Shown piece by piece: positions 7,077 through 14,110 of a DNA stretch of 24,732 bases. Origin of the DNA: a virus. Position numbers and translations under genes: made by a program. The notes below the pieces were generated by a model. The model was given only the letters and a program-made list of their open reading frames with translations, did no database searches and was not told the origin of the DNA. Every line of letters begins with the position of its first letter. The first letter of the stretch is position 1. The stretch covers positions 1 to 24,732 of IMG/VR virus record IMGVR_UViG_3300036766_000253. One strand, written 5' to 3'.

Positions 7077-8276
7077 CTAATTCGTGACGCGCACAGCAAG
7101 CTCGGGCCAGAAGGTGACCGTCCCGAACAGGATGTCTGCGCGCCAGATTTCTTCGTAGGTTCTGATGTCCGGGCCGTGGCAGATGGCGATGGAGTAGCCC
7201 TTGTAGTTCCGGGTAGTGGCCTGGAGGCCGTCCGGGGCCTTCGGGGGCACCATGATCAAACCGAAGGCATTGCGGTGAAAGGCGATGTTCTGCCCGTAGG
7301 CGGTGCTGGCCGTGCCCTTGAGGGTGAGGGCGGCGGAATCGGCCGGCGAGCCGGAGACGGTCTGGTTGGCCCCGCTGGTGATGATGGCGGGGTAGATGGG
7401 GATGGTTGTGGCCCCCGAAGACGAGTCTGTGCAGTCCGCCGTGACCACGAAGGTCTGGAGTTCTCCGGTGGACTCCTTCGTAACGGGGTTGATCATGTAG
7501 ACGGCGGCGATGGTGAAGGTGTCACCCTTCTTGAAAACGCCGTAGCCTGATGTCCAGTTGTGGGTGTTGAGGTTGCTGCCGACCTGGCTGGCTCCGGTGA
7601 CATGGCCGCTGCCAGCATAGGCGCCGACGGTGTGGGTGGGGCAGTGAACCGACTCGATGACATCAAAGCCGGCGATGCGGGGCACTAGGCCCTCGGTGAA
7701 TGCCTTCCCGATGACGGCCTGCGGGTTGAACTGCGTGGGCAGTGAACTCGACAGGTCCGCGTAAGCCTTCGGGGTCAGGGCGAGGGTGCGGTCTGAGTCG
7801 GGACAGGCGTTGTAGGTGAGCAGCTTCCTGATCTCGGCCACGTCCGCATAGGAGTCGGGCGGGTCGGCAGCGGTGCCGCACCAGTTGGCGATGTCGTAGT
7901 AGCGGGCCAGGATGCTCAGCTCGATGTTGTTGGCCAGAGCCGAGGCGATGGGTTTGATGACGGTATCGCCGAAATCCTTGAGCGCGGCGCTACTCAGGGA
8001 ACGGTCCCAGCCGGTCAGGTCAATCCCCACCGACTTCCACTTGTCGATGTTGACGGTGATGCTGCCCTGGTTGATGGACTGCGTTTGGGTTAGCACAGGG
8101 CCGTCCTGGACGGTGAACTTGGGGGGCTTCCTCACGGTGAGTACGCCGCCCGAGTCTCGGGCCTTGAAGTCCCCCTCGTACTGCCGGTTCACCCGGCGCG
8201 CCAACTGAAGCTCGTTGTCCATGTAGTCCAACGCCATGTCGGCTACGAGGACAGGGGTAATCTGCGTATTAGCCAC
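7077..8276 (-). CDS. Major capsid protein, P22 gp5-like
   Basis: The 399-aa product fits the P22 coat protein family by length and sequence. It opens with NTQITPVLVADMALDYMDNE and continues with LARRVNRQYEGDFK, GGVLTVRKPPKF, the long-helix region DLTGWDRSLSSAALKDFG, an inserted-domain part GYGVFKKGDTFTIAAVYMIN, and a C-terminal core RNYKGYSIAICHGPDI...FGTVTFWPELAVRV. The GTG start has GGAGGAA upstream. The scaffold gene lies directly upstream, the standard pairing for HK97-fold capsid assembly. Confidence 0.93.
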   Translation of the reverse strand: MANTQITPVLVADMALDYMDNELQLARRVNRQYEGDFKARDSGGVLTVRKPPKFTVQDGPVLTQTQSINQGSITVNIDKWKSVGIDLTGWDRSLSSAALKDFGDTVIKPIASALANNIELSILARYYDIANWCGTAADPPDSYADVAEIRKLLTYNACPDSDRTLALTPKAYADLSSSLPTQFNPQAVIGKAFTEGLVPRIAGFDVIESVHCPTHTVGAYAGSGHVTGASQVGSNLNTHNWTSGYGVFKKGDTFTIAAVYMINPVTKESTGELQTFVVTADCTDSSSGATTIPIYPAIITSGANQTVSGSPADSAALTLKGTASTAYGQNIAFHRNAFGLIMVPPKAPDGLQATTRNYKGYSIAICHGPDIRTYEEIWRADILFGTVTFWPELAVRVTN

Positions 8277-8288
8277 GGTCTTCCTCCG

Positions 8289-9155
8289 TTAAGTCCCGGC
8301 ACGCGCCTTTCTCAGCGCCCCAATCCGCTCCTCGGACGAGAGCTTGGGGTCTCCGATGTCACGGCTACCCCCTCCCCCGGTGCCGACGGGCGTAATCGGG
8401 GCGGGCGCGGTAGTGGTCTTCTTGGTGGTTGCGGGTACGGCTGAGAGCTTGGCTTCCAGCCGGCCCATTTCCATGAACGCTCTGTTGAGAGGGAGGCTGG
8501 CGATCCGCGCCGCCTCCCTGGGGTTGGCGTAGAGGTGCTTTGCCATCGCTTCGGCGTGGTCACTCTCGACCAGGCCCTGCACGAGGGCCTGCGAGCCGGG
8601 GCCGGGGTTGTTCATGGCCGCCGTGATGACCGCGTGGGCCGCTTCGGGCACCTGGGGGTCTGCCTCACCCGCCTTGGATATGCGGCTGGTGAAGGTGCCA
8701 AGCCGCGCCTGCTGGTCTTTTTCCTGCTCGCGGTCGGCCAGACGGGCGTCCAGCTTGCGGTCCTGGAGCTTGTCGAGGTAGGCGGTGCGCGCCTCCTCAA
8801 ATTCCCCCACGGTGTAGTAGTCGCCGGGGCGGGGCGGTTGCAGCTCGCCCTCCGCGCTACGCGACGGCACAGGCTTCTCATCGGGGGGCTTGAAGCCCGC
8901 GGCGATGGCCCGGTCCCGCCAGGTGTCGCGGTCGGTTACGAGGTGCTTGATGCGCTGCTCGGCGCCAGAAGGTTTCGTCTTCCCCGAGGGGTCCGCCCCC
9001 TGCTCTGCGGTGGGTTCCGGGGCCTCTCCAGCGGGTGCCGACTCCGCTCCTTCTACGGCCGGTGCGGGCTCTGCGCCGCCCGTGGCGTCTGTCGGGGTTG
9101 CCGAGTCCCCAGGTTCGGCCTGCGGCTCAATAGCCGGGGTTGCATCGTCTGGCAT
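8289..9155 (-). CDS. Capsid scaffolding protein, P22 gp8-like
   Basis: The 288-aa product has the composition of a scaffold. Residues 1-65 are a disordered acidic Pro/Ala/Glu-rich leader. A basic helix follows (EQRIKHLVTDRDTWRDRAIA), then a long charged helical middle (FEEARTAYLDKLQDRKLDAR), the family-typical segment HLYANPREAARIASLPLNRA with FMEMGRLEAKL, and a basic C-terminal end that would contact the coat. AAGGAGGAAG precedes the ATG. It lies between portal and coat, as in P22. Its transcription must pass the terminator at 9181-9216. Confidence 0.88.
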   Translation of the reverse strand: MPDDATPAIEPQAEPGDSATPTDATGGAEPAPAVEGAESAPAGEAPEPTAEQGADPSGKTKPSGAEQRIKHLVTDRDTWRDRAIAAGFKPPDEKPVPSRSAEGELQPPRPGDYYTVGEFEEARTAYLDKLQDRKLDARLADREQEKDQQARLGTFTSRISKAGEADPQVPEAAHAVITAAMNNPGPGSQALVQGLVESDHAEAMAKHLYANPREAARIASLPLNRAFMEMGRLEAKLSAVPATTKKTTTAPAPITPVGTGGGGSRDIGDPKLSSEERIGALRKARAGT

Positions 9156-9180
9156 TTGAAACTTCCTCCTTCAGTGAAAT

Positions 9181-9216
9181 AAAAAGGCCCGCCCCGGTTT
9201 CCCGGAACGAGCCTTT
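9181..9216 (-). terminator. Rho-independent terminator inside the late operon
   Basis: On the minus strand the sequence folds into a 15-bp stem (three of the pairs G-U) with a GAAA loop: AAAGGCTCGTTCCGG, GAAA, CCGGGGCGGGCCTTT. It runs directly into TTTTTATTT. The plus-strand version has a poor U-tract, so the terminator is directional. It lies after the two tiny ORFs that follow the portal and 25 bases before the scaffold ATG, leaving no space for a new promoter after it. Confidence 0.88.
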
Positions 9217-9257
9217 GTCCTCTCTACGAGCTTGAGGGTTAGGCGACTATGTTAGTA

Positions 9258-9425
9258 TTACCTGCCGAAAATCACCCTTGCCAGGTTGTTGAGCCACTTC
9301 CCAACTCGTCTGTGCCGAGGGGCGCCCGTTTGCAAGTAGGTCAGCCATTCCCACGCCTCCCTGTTTGCTTGTATCCAGGGAGACATCCGCTCCAGGGCGC
9401 GCCTATATTCTTTGTAGGCGTCCAC
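9258..9425 (-). CDS. Small phage protein (55 aa) downstream of portal
   Basis: The GTG at 9425 has a GGAGG site six bases upstream, and the ORF ends with TAA at 9258. The product is helical, basic and aromatic: VDAYKEYRRALERMSPW, then NREAWEWLTYLQTG, then KWLNNLARVIFGR. No transmembrane segment or known family is apparent. It overlaps the preceding 36-aa ORF by 23 bases and is the last ORF before the terminator. The excellent ribosome site and snug position are the support. Confidence 0.65.
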   Translation of the reverse strand: MDAYKEYRRALERMSPWIQANREAWEWLTYLQTGAPRHRRVGKWLNNLARVIFGR

Positions 9426-9513
9426 GTAGCACCTCCAGCAGCTTCCTTTTCACGGCCTCCAACTGCTTCAGGGCCTCGATAATCTGGCGTTCAGCTTCCT
9501 TGGACAAGGCCAC
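9403..9513 (-). CDS. Micro-ORF (36 aa), amphipathic helix, overlaps portal 3' end
   Basis: The GTG at 9513 lies inside the last codons of the portal gene, with GGGAGGG about ten bases upstream. TAG ends it at 9403. The product (ALSKEAERQIIEALKQLEAV, then KRKLLEVLRG) would be a single amphipathic, coiled-coil-like helix. It bridges portal and the 55-aa ORF with 23-base overlaps on each side, as coupled genes do. No family is recognised, and a leader-peptide role is possible. Confidence 0.5.
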   Translation of the reverse strand: MALSKEAERQIIEALKQLEAVKRKLLEVLRGRLQRI

Positions 9514-11596
9514 CTTGCGCTATCCCTCCCTGGTCGGCCGGGTGCATCCCCGGCGGCGCGTGAAGCTCCTTGAGCACCTGGATAACCACAGACCGCACCC
9601 CACTCTCGGTCAACTGGGCCTCCTGCTGTGCCTTGGCCTGTTCTGCCTTCAGTTTCTCAAGCTGCACCTGGGCCTGGAGCTTCTGTGTCTCCAACTTGGC
9701 CATGTTGAGCATCATCTCAGGCGACGGAGGCGGTGGCGGGGCCTGCTGGCCTTCCTGACCGGCCTCGGGCGGCAGGATGCCAGGGGGCAAGGTCTTCTTG
9801 AGGGCGTCCACATACTCGTCCGCGCCGGGGCAGTCCAGGTTCTTGGCGACGAAGTATTTGTCAACCGGGTTCATCTTGGCCGAGATACCCGCGAACTGGA
9901 GCAGTCGGTCGTAAGCCTCCTCGCGCTGGGTGGTGTAGGAGGGGCCTACCGATACCCTCACCGCATATTTGCCCCGGCCCAGGTGATTGAAGGGGGCATC
10001 GAGGCCGTCCTTGCTGATGAGGTCGGCCACCTTCTTCTTATCCACGCCCTGATAGCGCCTGGGGTCACGGGAAAGGCTCTCCTGGACATTCCTAGCCGTG
10101 GTGTTGATCGGGATGACCTGCTCGCTGCCGTCCTCGCCCCGCACCGTCACGTCGCGCTCGGTGTCGTAGATATGCGGGATGAGGTCTTGAATCACCCGGC
10201 CGCAGTGCTCGATGGTGGTGCTCAGGTTGTCGATGAAGTGGAAGGTGCCGACGTCGCTCTCCTGTTTGCGCTCCCGGATGGCCCGGCCCGAGGTCTCGTT
10301 TGAGGGGGCCCCCACGCTGGCCTTGAACATCCCCAGCGTATTCTCCACGTTCATCTCGGCCTGCCTGACCTCGGTGAGAAGGGCGGCCGGCACGGCGGGC
10401 GGGTCAACTCGGTGAGGGCGCTCTTTCCAGTCCGGGTCCGGGTTGAACTTCAGATAGGGGAAGTTTTCGGTGTGGGCGCCGGCATAATCCACCTCGAAGT
10501 TCTCAATCTGCTTGGGCGTAATCAGCCAAGTCGCCTTGGGGGCCAGGGCAATCGCCTCGGCCAATTCCGAGTTCCAGTAGTTGTAGAGGCTCTGGGCGTC
10601 GCGGGCTCTATTAATCAGGCCGGTTACATGGTCCTTGCCCTCGACGTTGACGACTTCGCCCTCGGCCACGAAGAGCGGGATATACTGGCCGGGCCAATCC
10701 TGCTCCTCGATGACTTCCGTGGCGGTGCAGACGTAGTGCTTGACCGTGTAGGTGACTGCCTCACGCTCCCGGAGGATGGTCACGGGCTCGGCCTCGGGCT
10801 GGTCGCTCGTCACTAGTGCCTGCACGTTGGCTGAAGAGACCACTGCCTCGGCCTCCTTTTTCTCCAGCACCGAGCCGTCGGACATGAGGCAGATGGTCTT
10901 GCGCTCGGCTACCCGCTCGAAATAGCCCGCCACGGTCACGGTGTCCTCGTCCGCGAACCAAAGGGTCTTGTCGAGCCCTTGGCCGGTGTCGAAGTCGGCC
11001 GAGGTGGGCGCCTTCGCCTTGGGATACTGCTCCTCGAACTCCTCCGTGAGCAGCTTGTCAATGATGAAGCCCCAAGCGGCGTCAGACCTGTCAATCTCGC
11101 GGGCTGCTGAGTCGAGGAAGGCGGCGAAGGGATTCTTGACGGGGGCCAGGTAAATCTCCTGCTCGAAGCTGTCAGGAGAGACGTAGCGGGTCAGCAGCCG
11201 CCAGGCCCCACGGCCACAGCGCACCACCATGTCGCCCGCCTGAGTGTAGATGAGCCCCGCCTTGGAGCGATACTGGATGTCTCTGACGATACCTTCAAGA
11301 TGACGGGCTATGTCGGGGTCGGCGTCGGCGCTGGCCGGCGAAACCTTGATCTCGGGCGTGTTGTGCCGGATATCGTTCGTAACCTGGTGGATGAACTTGT
11401 TGGTCAGGTCGATGGTCAGGACGGGACGATCCCGCTTGCGACGGCGCTCCAGAATCCCCGAGTCCCACTGGTTGTCCCCGCCTAGGCTGAACTTGAGGTC
11501 GTCGATCTGCGCCTTGCGGTTGTCAACCTCGGCGTCCACGGCCAGTTTGAACCGTCGGTGCATCCGGGCAAGGAGCTTTTCGTTCTTCTCGGGCAT
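9491..11596 (-). CDS. Portal protein, P22 gp1-like
   Basis: The 701-aa product matches the P22 portal type in length (P22 gp1 is 725 aa) and sequence: a basic helical start (LLARMHRRFKLAVDAEVDNR), FSLGGDNQWDSG, RPVLTIDLTNKFIHQVTNDI, a QAGDMVVRCGRGAWRLLTRY core, GAPSNETSGRAIRERKQESD and SLSRDPRRYQGV. The C-terminal ~100 residues are a Gln/Lys/Ala-rich helix (LETQKLQAQVQLEKLKAEQ), which would form the barrel seen in P22-like portals. It makes the dodecameric ring at the packaging vertex. Unusually, four adhesin-like genes separate it from TerL. Confidence 0.93.
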   Translation of the reverse strand: MPEKNEKLLARMHRRFKLAVDAEVDNRKAQIDDLKFSLGGDNQWDSGILERRRKRDRPVLTIDLTNKFIHQVTNDIRHNTPEIKVSPASADADPDIARHLEGIVRDIQYRSKAGLIYTQAGDMVVRCGRGAWRLLTRYVSPDSFEQEIYLAPVKNPFAAFLDSAAREIDRSDAAWGFIIDKLLTEEFEEQYPKAKAPTSADFDTGQGLDKTLWFADEDTVTVAGYFERVAERKTICLMSDGSVLEKKEAEAVVSSANVQALVTSDQPEAEPVTILREREAVTYTVKHYVCTATEVIEEQDWPGQYIPLFVAEGEVVNVEGKDHVTGLINRARDAQSLYNYWNSELAEAIALAPKATWLITPKQIENFEVDYAGAHTENFPYLKFNPDPDWKERPHRVDPPAVPAALLTEVRQAEMNVENTLGMFKASVGAPSNETSGRAIRERKQESDVGTFHFIDNLSTTIEHCGRVIQDLIPHIYDTERDVTVRGEDGSEQVIPINTTARNVQESLSRDPRRYQGVDKKKVADLISKDGLDAPFNHLGRGKYAVRVSVGPSYTTQREEAYDRLLQFAGISAKMNPVDKYFVAKNLDCPGADEYVDALKKTLPPGILPPEAGQEGQQAPPPPPSPEMMLNMAKLETQKLQAQVQLEKLKAEQAKAQQEAQLTESGVRSVVIQVLKELHAPPGMHPADQGGIAQGGLVQGS

Positions 11597-11597
11597 C

Positions 11598-12068
11598 CTA
11601 TTCCCAGACCACGGCGCGGATCGTGGCCGTCTTGGCGTTCCCCATGTTGGAGAAGGTGAAGGTCAGGGGGCCGTTAATGGGGGCAGCCAGCAGCACATCG
11701 CCCCCGGCGTTCAGGGCCGATTGAGTGACTGTGGCGCTGCGGTCGGTCCCACCGCCGTTGAGCAGGTCGGCCCCCCCCGAGTGGTCGGTGGCGGTGTAGT
11801 CCCACAGGGTAGTCGGGGCCGTGCTGCCAGGGTCGGACTCCACGCTCATCACGACGCCGTGAAAGCTGGTGCCGGTCGTGCCCGTGGCCGAGCCGTCGCT
11901 GTCGTCTGAGAGCACGGTGGCGGTGATGGTGTAGATGAGTCCGCCACCTGGCCGGTCAGCAGCATCACGGGGAAGGTCACCGGTGAAGGTGACACTGCTC
12001 CCCGCCCCCCAGGCAGGCCCCGCCGCCAGCAGTAGGACGATGAGTGCCCCCAAGATTGCACGTCTCAT
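11598..12068 (-). CDS. Small secreted-type beta-rich phage protein, unknown
   Basis: The 156-aa product begins MRRAILGALIVLLLAAGPAW with a signal cleavage expected near AWG or GAG (residues ~20-23). The mature ~135 aa is Gly/Thr/Ser-rich and beta-like (SSVTFTGDLP, GLIYTITATVLSDDSDGSA, DVLLAAPINGPLTFTFS, TATIRAVVWE). No family is recognised. AGGAGGG lies four bases before the ATG, and the portal starts one base after its stop codon. It is the last of four consecutive signal-bearing genes between TerL and portal. It could be a small virion decoration or spike-associated protein. Confidence 0.7.
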   Translation of the reverse strand: MRRAILGALIVLLLAAGPAWGAGSSVTFTGDLPRDAADRPGGGLIYTITATVLSDDSDGSATGTTGTSFHGVVMSVESDPGSTAPTTLWDYTATDHSGGADLLNGGGTDRSATVTQSALNAGGDVLLAAPINGPLTFTFSNMGNAKTATIRAVVWE

Positions 12069-12077
12069 GTTTCCCTC

Positions 12078-13316
12078 CTAGTGAATCGCTCCGCCGGAGA
12101 TTGTGCCGCCGTATCCCATTTGTGGGCCTGGACTTCCGCTCTGCCAGTCCGTCGGGCCAATCATGTGATTGCCAACAGCATCCACATTCGCGGGCGTGTC
12201 GGTGGTTATGCTGATGTCGTCCATGTATTCGGTCTGGGCCTGGGGAACACCACCGTTCCAATAAGTCATGAAGTAGATCGTATGGATATACCCGCCAGCA
12301 TCGCAGGAGGCGACGAAGCCTCCGTTCTTTTCAGCCTCAAGCACACCCTCTATCCACATTCGCATAATACTTGTAGAATCGTTGGTGAACTTGACGTACA
12401 TCTCAACGCAATGCCATTGGTCGGCGCCAAACGTAACCGGGGTTCCCGACTGACACTGGACCCGGTCGTCGTTAGAGGCGCAGTTGCCCCCTCCATATTC
12501 ACAATCTATTTGCGGATTGCCTATTCCCGCGCCGCATTCCGTAGTATCGGCACCCGCCGTTATAATGGATATACAGCCCTGTGGGTTATCATCAACCTTA
12601 TTTTTGCCGAAGCGCATGGTTTTGACTACGGGAATCGCAGTCCAATCCCAACCGGCGCCGGGGTCTTTGAAGTGATAATAGGCCCGCGACCACAACTCTT
12701 GCCCGACCGTGACAACCGAAGTAGGGGTTAGCATGCCACCGCAAGTAAGGCCCATGCCGTCGTTAAAGCCCGAGTCGCGGAGCTGGTGAACCATGTAGCC
12801 AGCACCCTTGCTATCGGGGTCGGTGCCATCGCTGAGACGCATATAGACGGTATTGCCAGAAAGGCTGTCATTGTTGCCTATGTTCCATTCCCCTGCGGCC
12901 AGGGAACCGACAGCATGCTGGTAGTTAAAGTAAATGGGGGCTCCTCCCCCTACTACCATGCGCTGAACTTGAGTCTCCGCCGCAAAGTGCAAAGCGGTGG
13001 GCACGGTATTATCGGTTTTAAGGACGTAATACTCTGTGGTCCCGCTGCCGCTGAGTATCCATTTGTAACTGTGCGCCGTATCAAGGGTGGTGTTTACCGG
13101 AGCGGGCCAAGCGATCTCACATGCCTTAGTGCCGGAGTGATGGGCATCGGTGGTGATGGTGGTCAGGGTGCCGGCGTAGTCCAGGGCATCGCTGCCCACG
13201 ACTGAGTTCTGGGCCTTCTGGCCGTCGTTGCCGGTCTCAAAGCCGGACGTGATGGTCCAGGCAAACGAGGGTGCGGGACTCAGAAGCAGAGCGATTATGA
13301 GCAGAAGTATCAGCAT
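12078..13316 (-). CDS. Secreted-type, Cys-rich, lectin-like receptor-binding protein
   Basis: The product is 412 aa from the ATG at 13316, which overlaps the upstream TGA (TGATG). A TTG one codon earlier is the alternative. Residues 1-20 are a signal sequence (LILLLIIALLLSPAPSFA). The mature part looks like a concanavalin-A/LamG-type beta sandwich: an opening GFETGN, GTKACEIAWP, WSRAYYHFKDP, a core DQWHCVEMYVKF, MRMWIEGVLEAEKNGG and a late MTYWNGG...YMDDISI. Cysteines are frequent (about ten between residues 240 and 345), which suits disulphides in an oxidising place. The DNA is more AT-rich than its neighbours. Glycan binding is inferred from fold-like features. Confidence 0.7.
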   Translation of the reverse strand: MLILLLIIALLLSPAPSFAWTITSGFETGNDGQKAQNSVVGSDALDYAGTLTTITTDAHHSGTKACEIAWPAPVNTTLDTAHSYKWILSGSGTTEYYVLKTDNTVPTALHFAAETQVQRMVVGGGAPIYFNYQHAVGSLAAGEWNIGNNDSLSGNTVYMRLSDGTDPDSKGAGYMVHQLRDSGFNDGMGLTCGGMLTPTSVVTVGQELWSRAYYHFKDPGAGWDWTAIPVVKTMRFGKNKVDDNPQGCISIITAGADTTECGAGIGNPQIDCEYGGGNCASNDDRVQCQSGTPVTFGADQWHCVEMYVKFTNDSTSIMRMWIEGVLEAEKNGGFVASCDAGGYIHTIYFMTYWNGGVPQAQTEYMDDISITTDTPANVDAVGNHMIGPTDWQSGSPGPQMGYGGTISGGAIH

Positions 13317-14110
13317 CAAGCACCCAAATCAGAGGTGTAGAGTTGAACGGCATCGAACCAACCCGCGCCGGTAGACCAGTCGGCACCAGAGTAGTTGCCG
13401 ACTGTGTAGCTCGTTGGGTTTGCCCCGATGTCGTCTAGGGAAGTGTTGGTGATTGACTGCCAGGCTTGAGCCCCAACCTTGACGCGCATGATGTCAGTTC
13501 CGTCCGCCCCCGATAAGTCCCAAGCGAATTGAATCAAACACCAGCCATTGGCATCATCGTTGTCAGCAATCGTATCCGTGCCCGTATTGTAAACAGCACC
13601 ACTGCCATCGTCAATAATCAACCGGATGACGTTTAGGGCTGTCACATAGTAGCATTTTATACAGTGGGTATCATCGACCTTGATTGTAAAAATAAAGCAG
13701 TCGTTTTCTGCGACAGGTTTATAATAGCATTTGAACGAACCCTTTTCGGTCAGGTCCACCCAACTGCCGGTTGTATTGATTACCGCTCTTTCGGCGTAAT
13801 AATCAAACTTCAGGGCGTAGGCCCCATCGTAGAAGTTGCCGGCCGAATTATCATACGTTGCTCCGCTGACCGTCCAGGATTTATAGGTGCCCGAATCCGA
13901 ACAACCACAGGTGCCGTTAGCGTTCGTGGTGGCGTCGTCGGCATTCTCACAGTGGTGGGAGTAGGCCAACGTGCCTGAGCAGTCGTCGCAGGACGGTGGG
14001 GCGGCGGGTTGTGCCGTGGCGCCTAGGTAATAGTTCCCTCGCGCTAGGCACAGACAGGCCAGCAGCAAAACAAGAAGGAAACTAGAAAGCGTTGCTAAGA
14101 GTGCGCGCAT
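13316..14110 (-). CDS. Secreted-type, LamG-like Cys-rich adhesin
   Basis: The 264-aa product starts MRALLATLSSFLLVLLLACL, a signal sequence with a possible weak lipobox (LLAC) or cleavage near residue 24. A Cys-rich knot follows (SCDDCSGT..., HHCENA..., GTCGCSDSG). The rest is a LamG-like beta sandwich (YDGAYALKFDYYAERAVINT, GSFKCYYKP, NVIRLIIDDGSGAV, WCLIQFAWDLS, WFDAVQLYTSDLG). GAGG lies six bases before the ATG. Its 5' end overlaps the 500-aa gene by 29 bases, and its stop overlaps the next start. The central part is visibly AT-richer than the phage average. It probably arose with the 412-aa protein as a tandem lectin pair. Confidence 0.7.
   Translation of the reverse strand: MRALLATLSSFLLVLLLACLCLARGNYYLGATAQPAAPPSCDDCSGTLAYSHHCENADDATTNANGTCGCSDSGTYKSWTVSGATYDNSAGNFYDGAYALKFDYYAERAVINTTGSWVDLTEKGSFKCYYKPVAENDCFIFTIKVDDTHCIKCYYVTALNVIRLIIDDGSGAVYNTGTDTIADNDDANGWCLIQFAWDLSGADGTDIMRVKVGAQAWQSITNTSLDDIGANPTSYTVGNYSGADWSTGAGWFDAVQLYTSDLGA

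Noticed and set aside
6747-7550. Plus-strand frame of 267 codons opposite the coat and decoration genes
   Set aside because: Same reason: it mirrors a highly conserved coat gene and shows only low-information Gly/Val/Asp runs.
9365-10303. Plus-strand open frame of 312 codons opposite the portal
   Set aside because: It is an antisense shadow of the portal: Arg/Leu/His-rich translation, no domain, no promoter or ribosome site.
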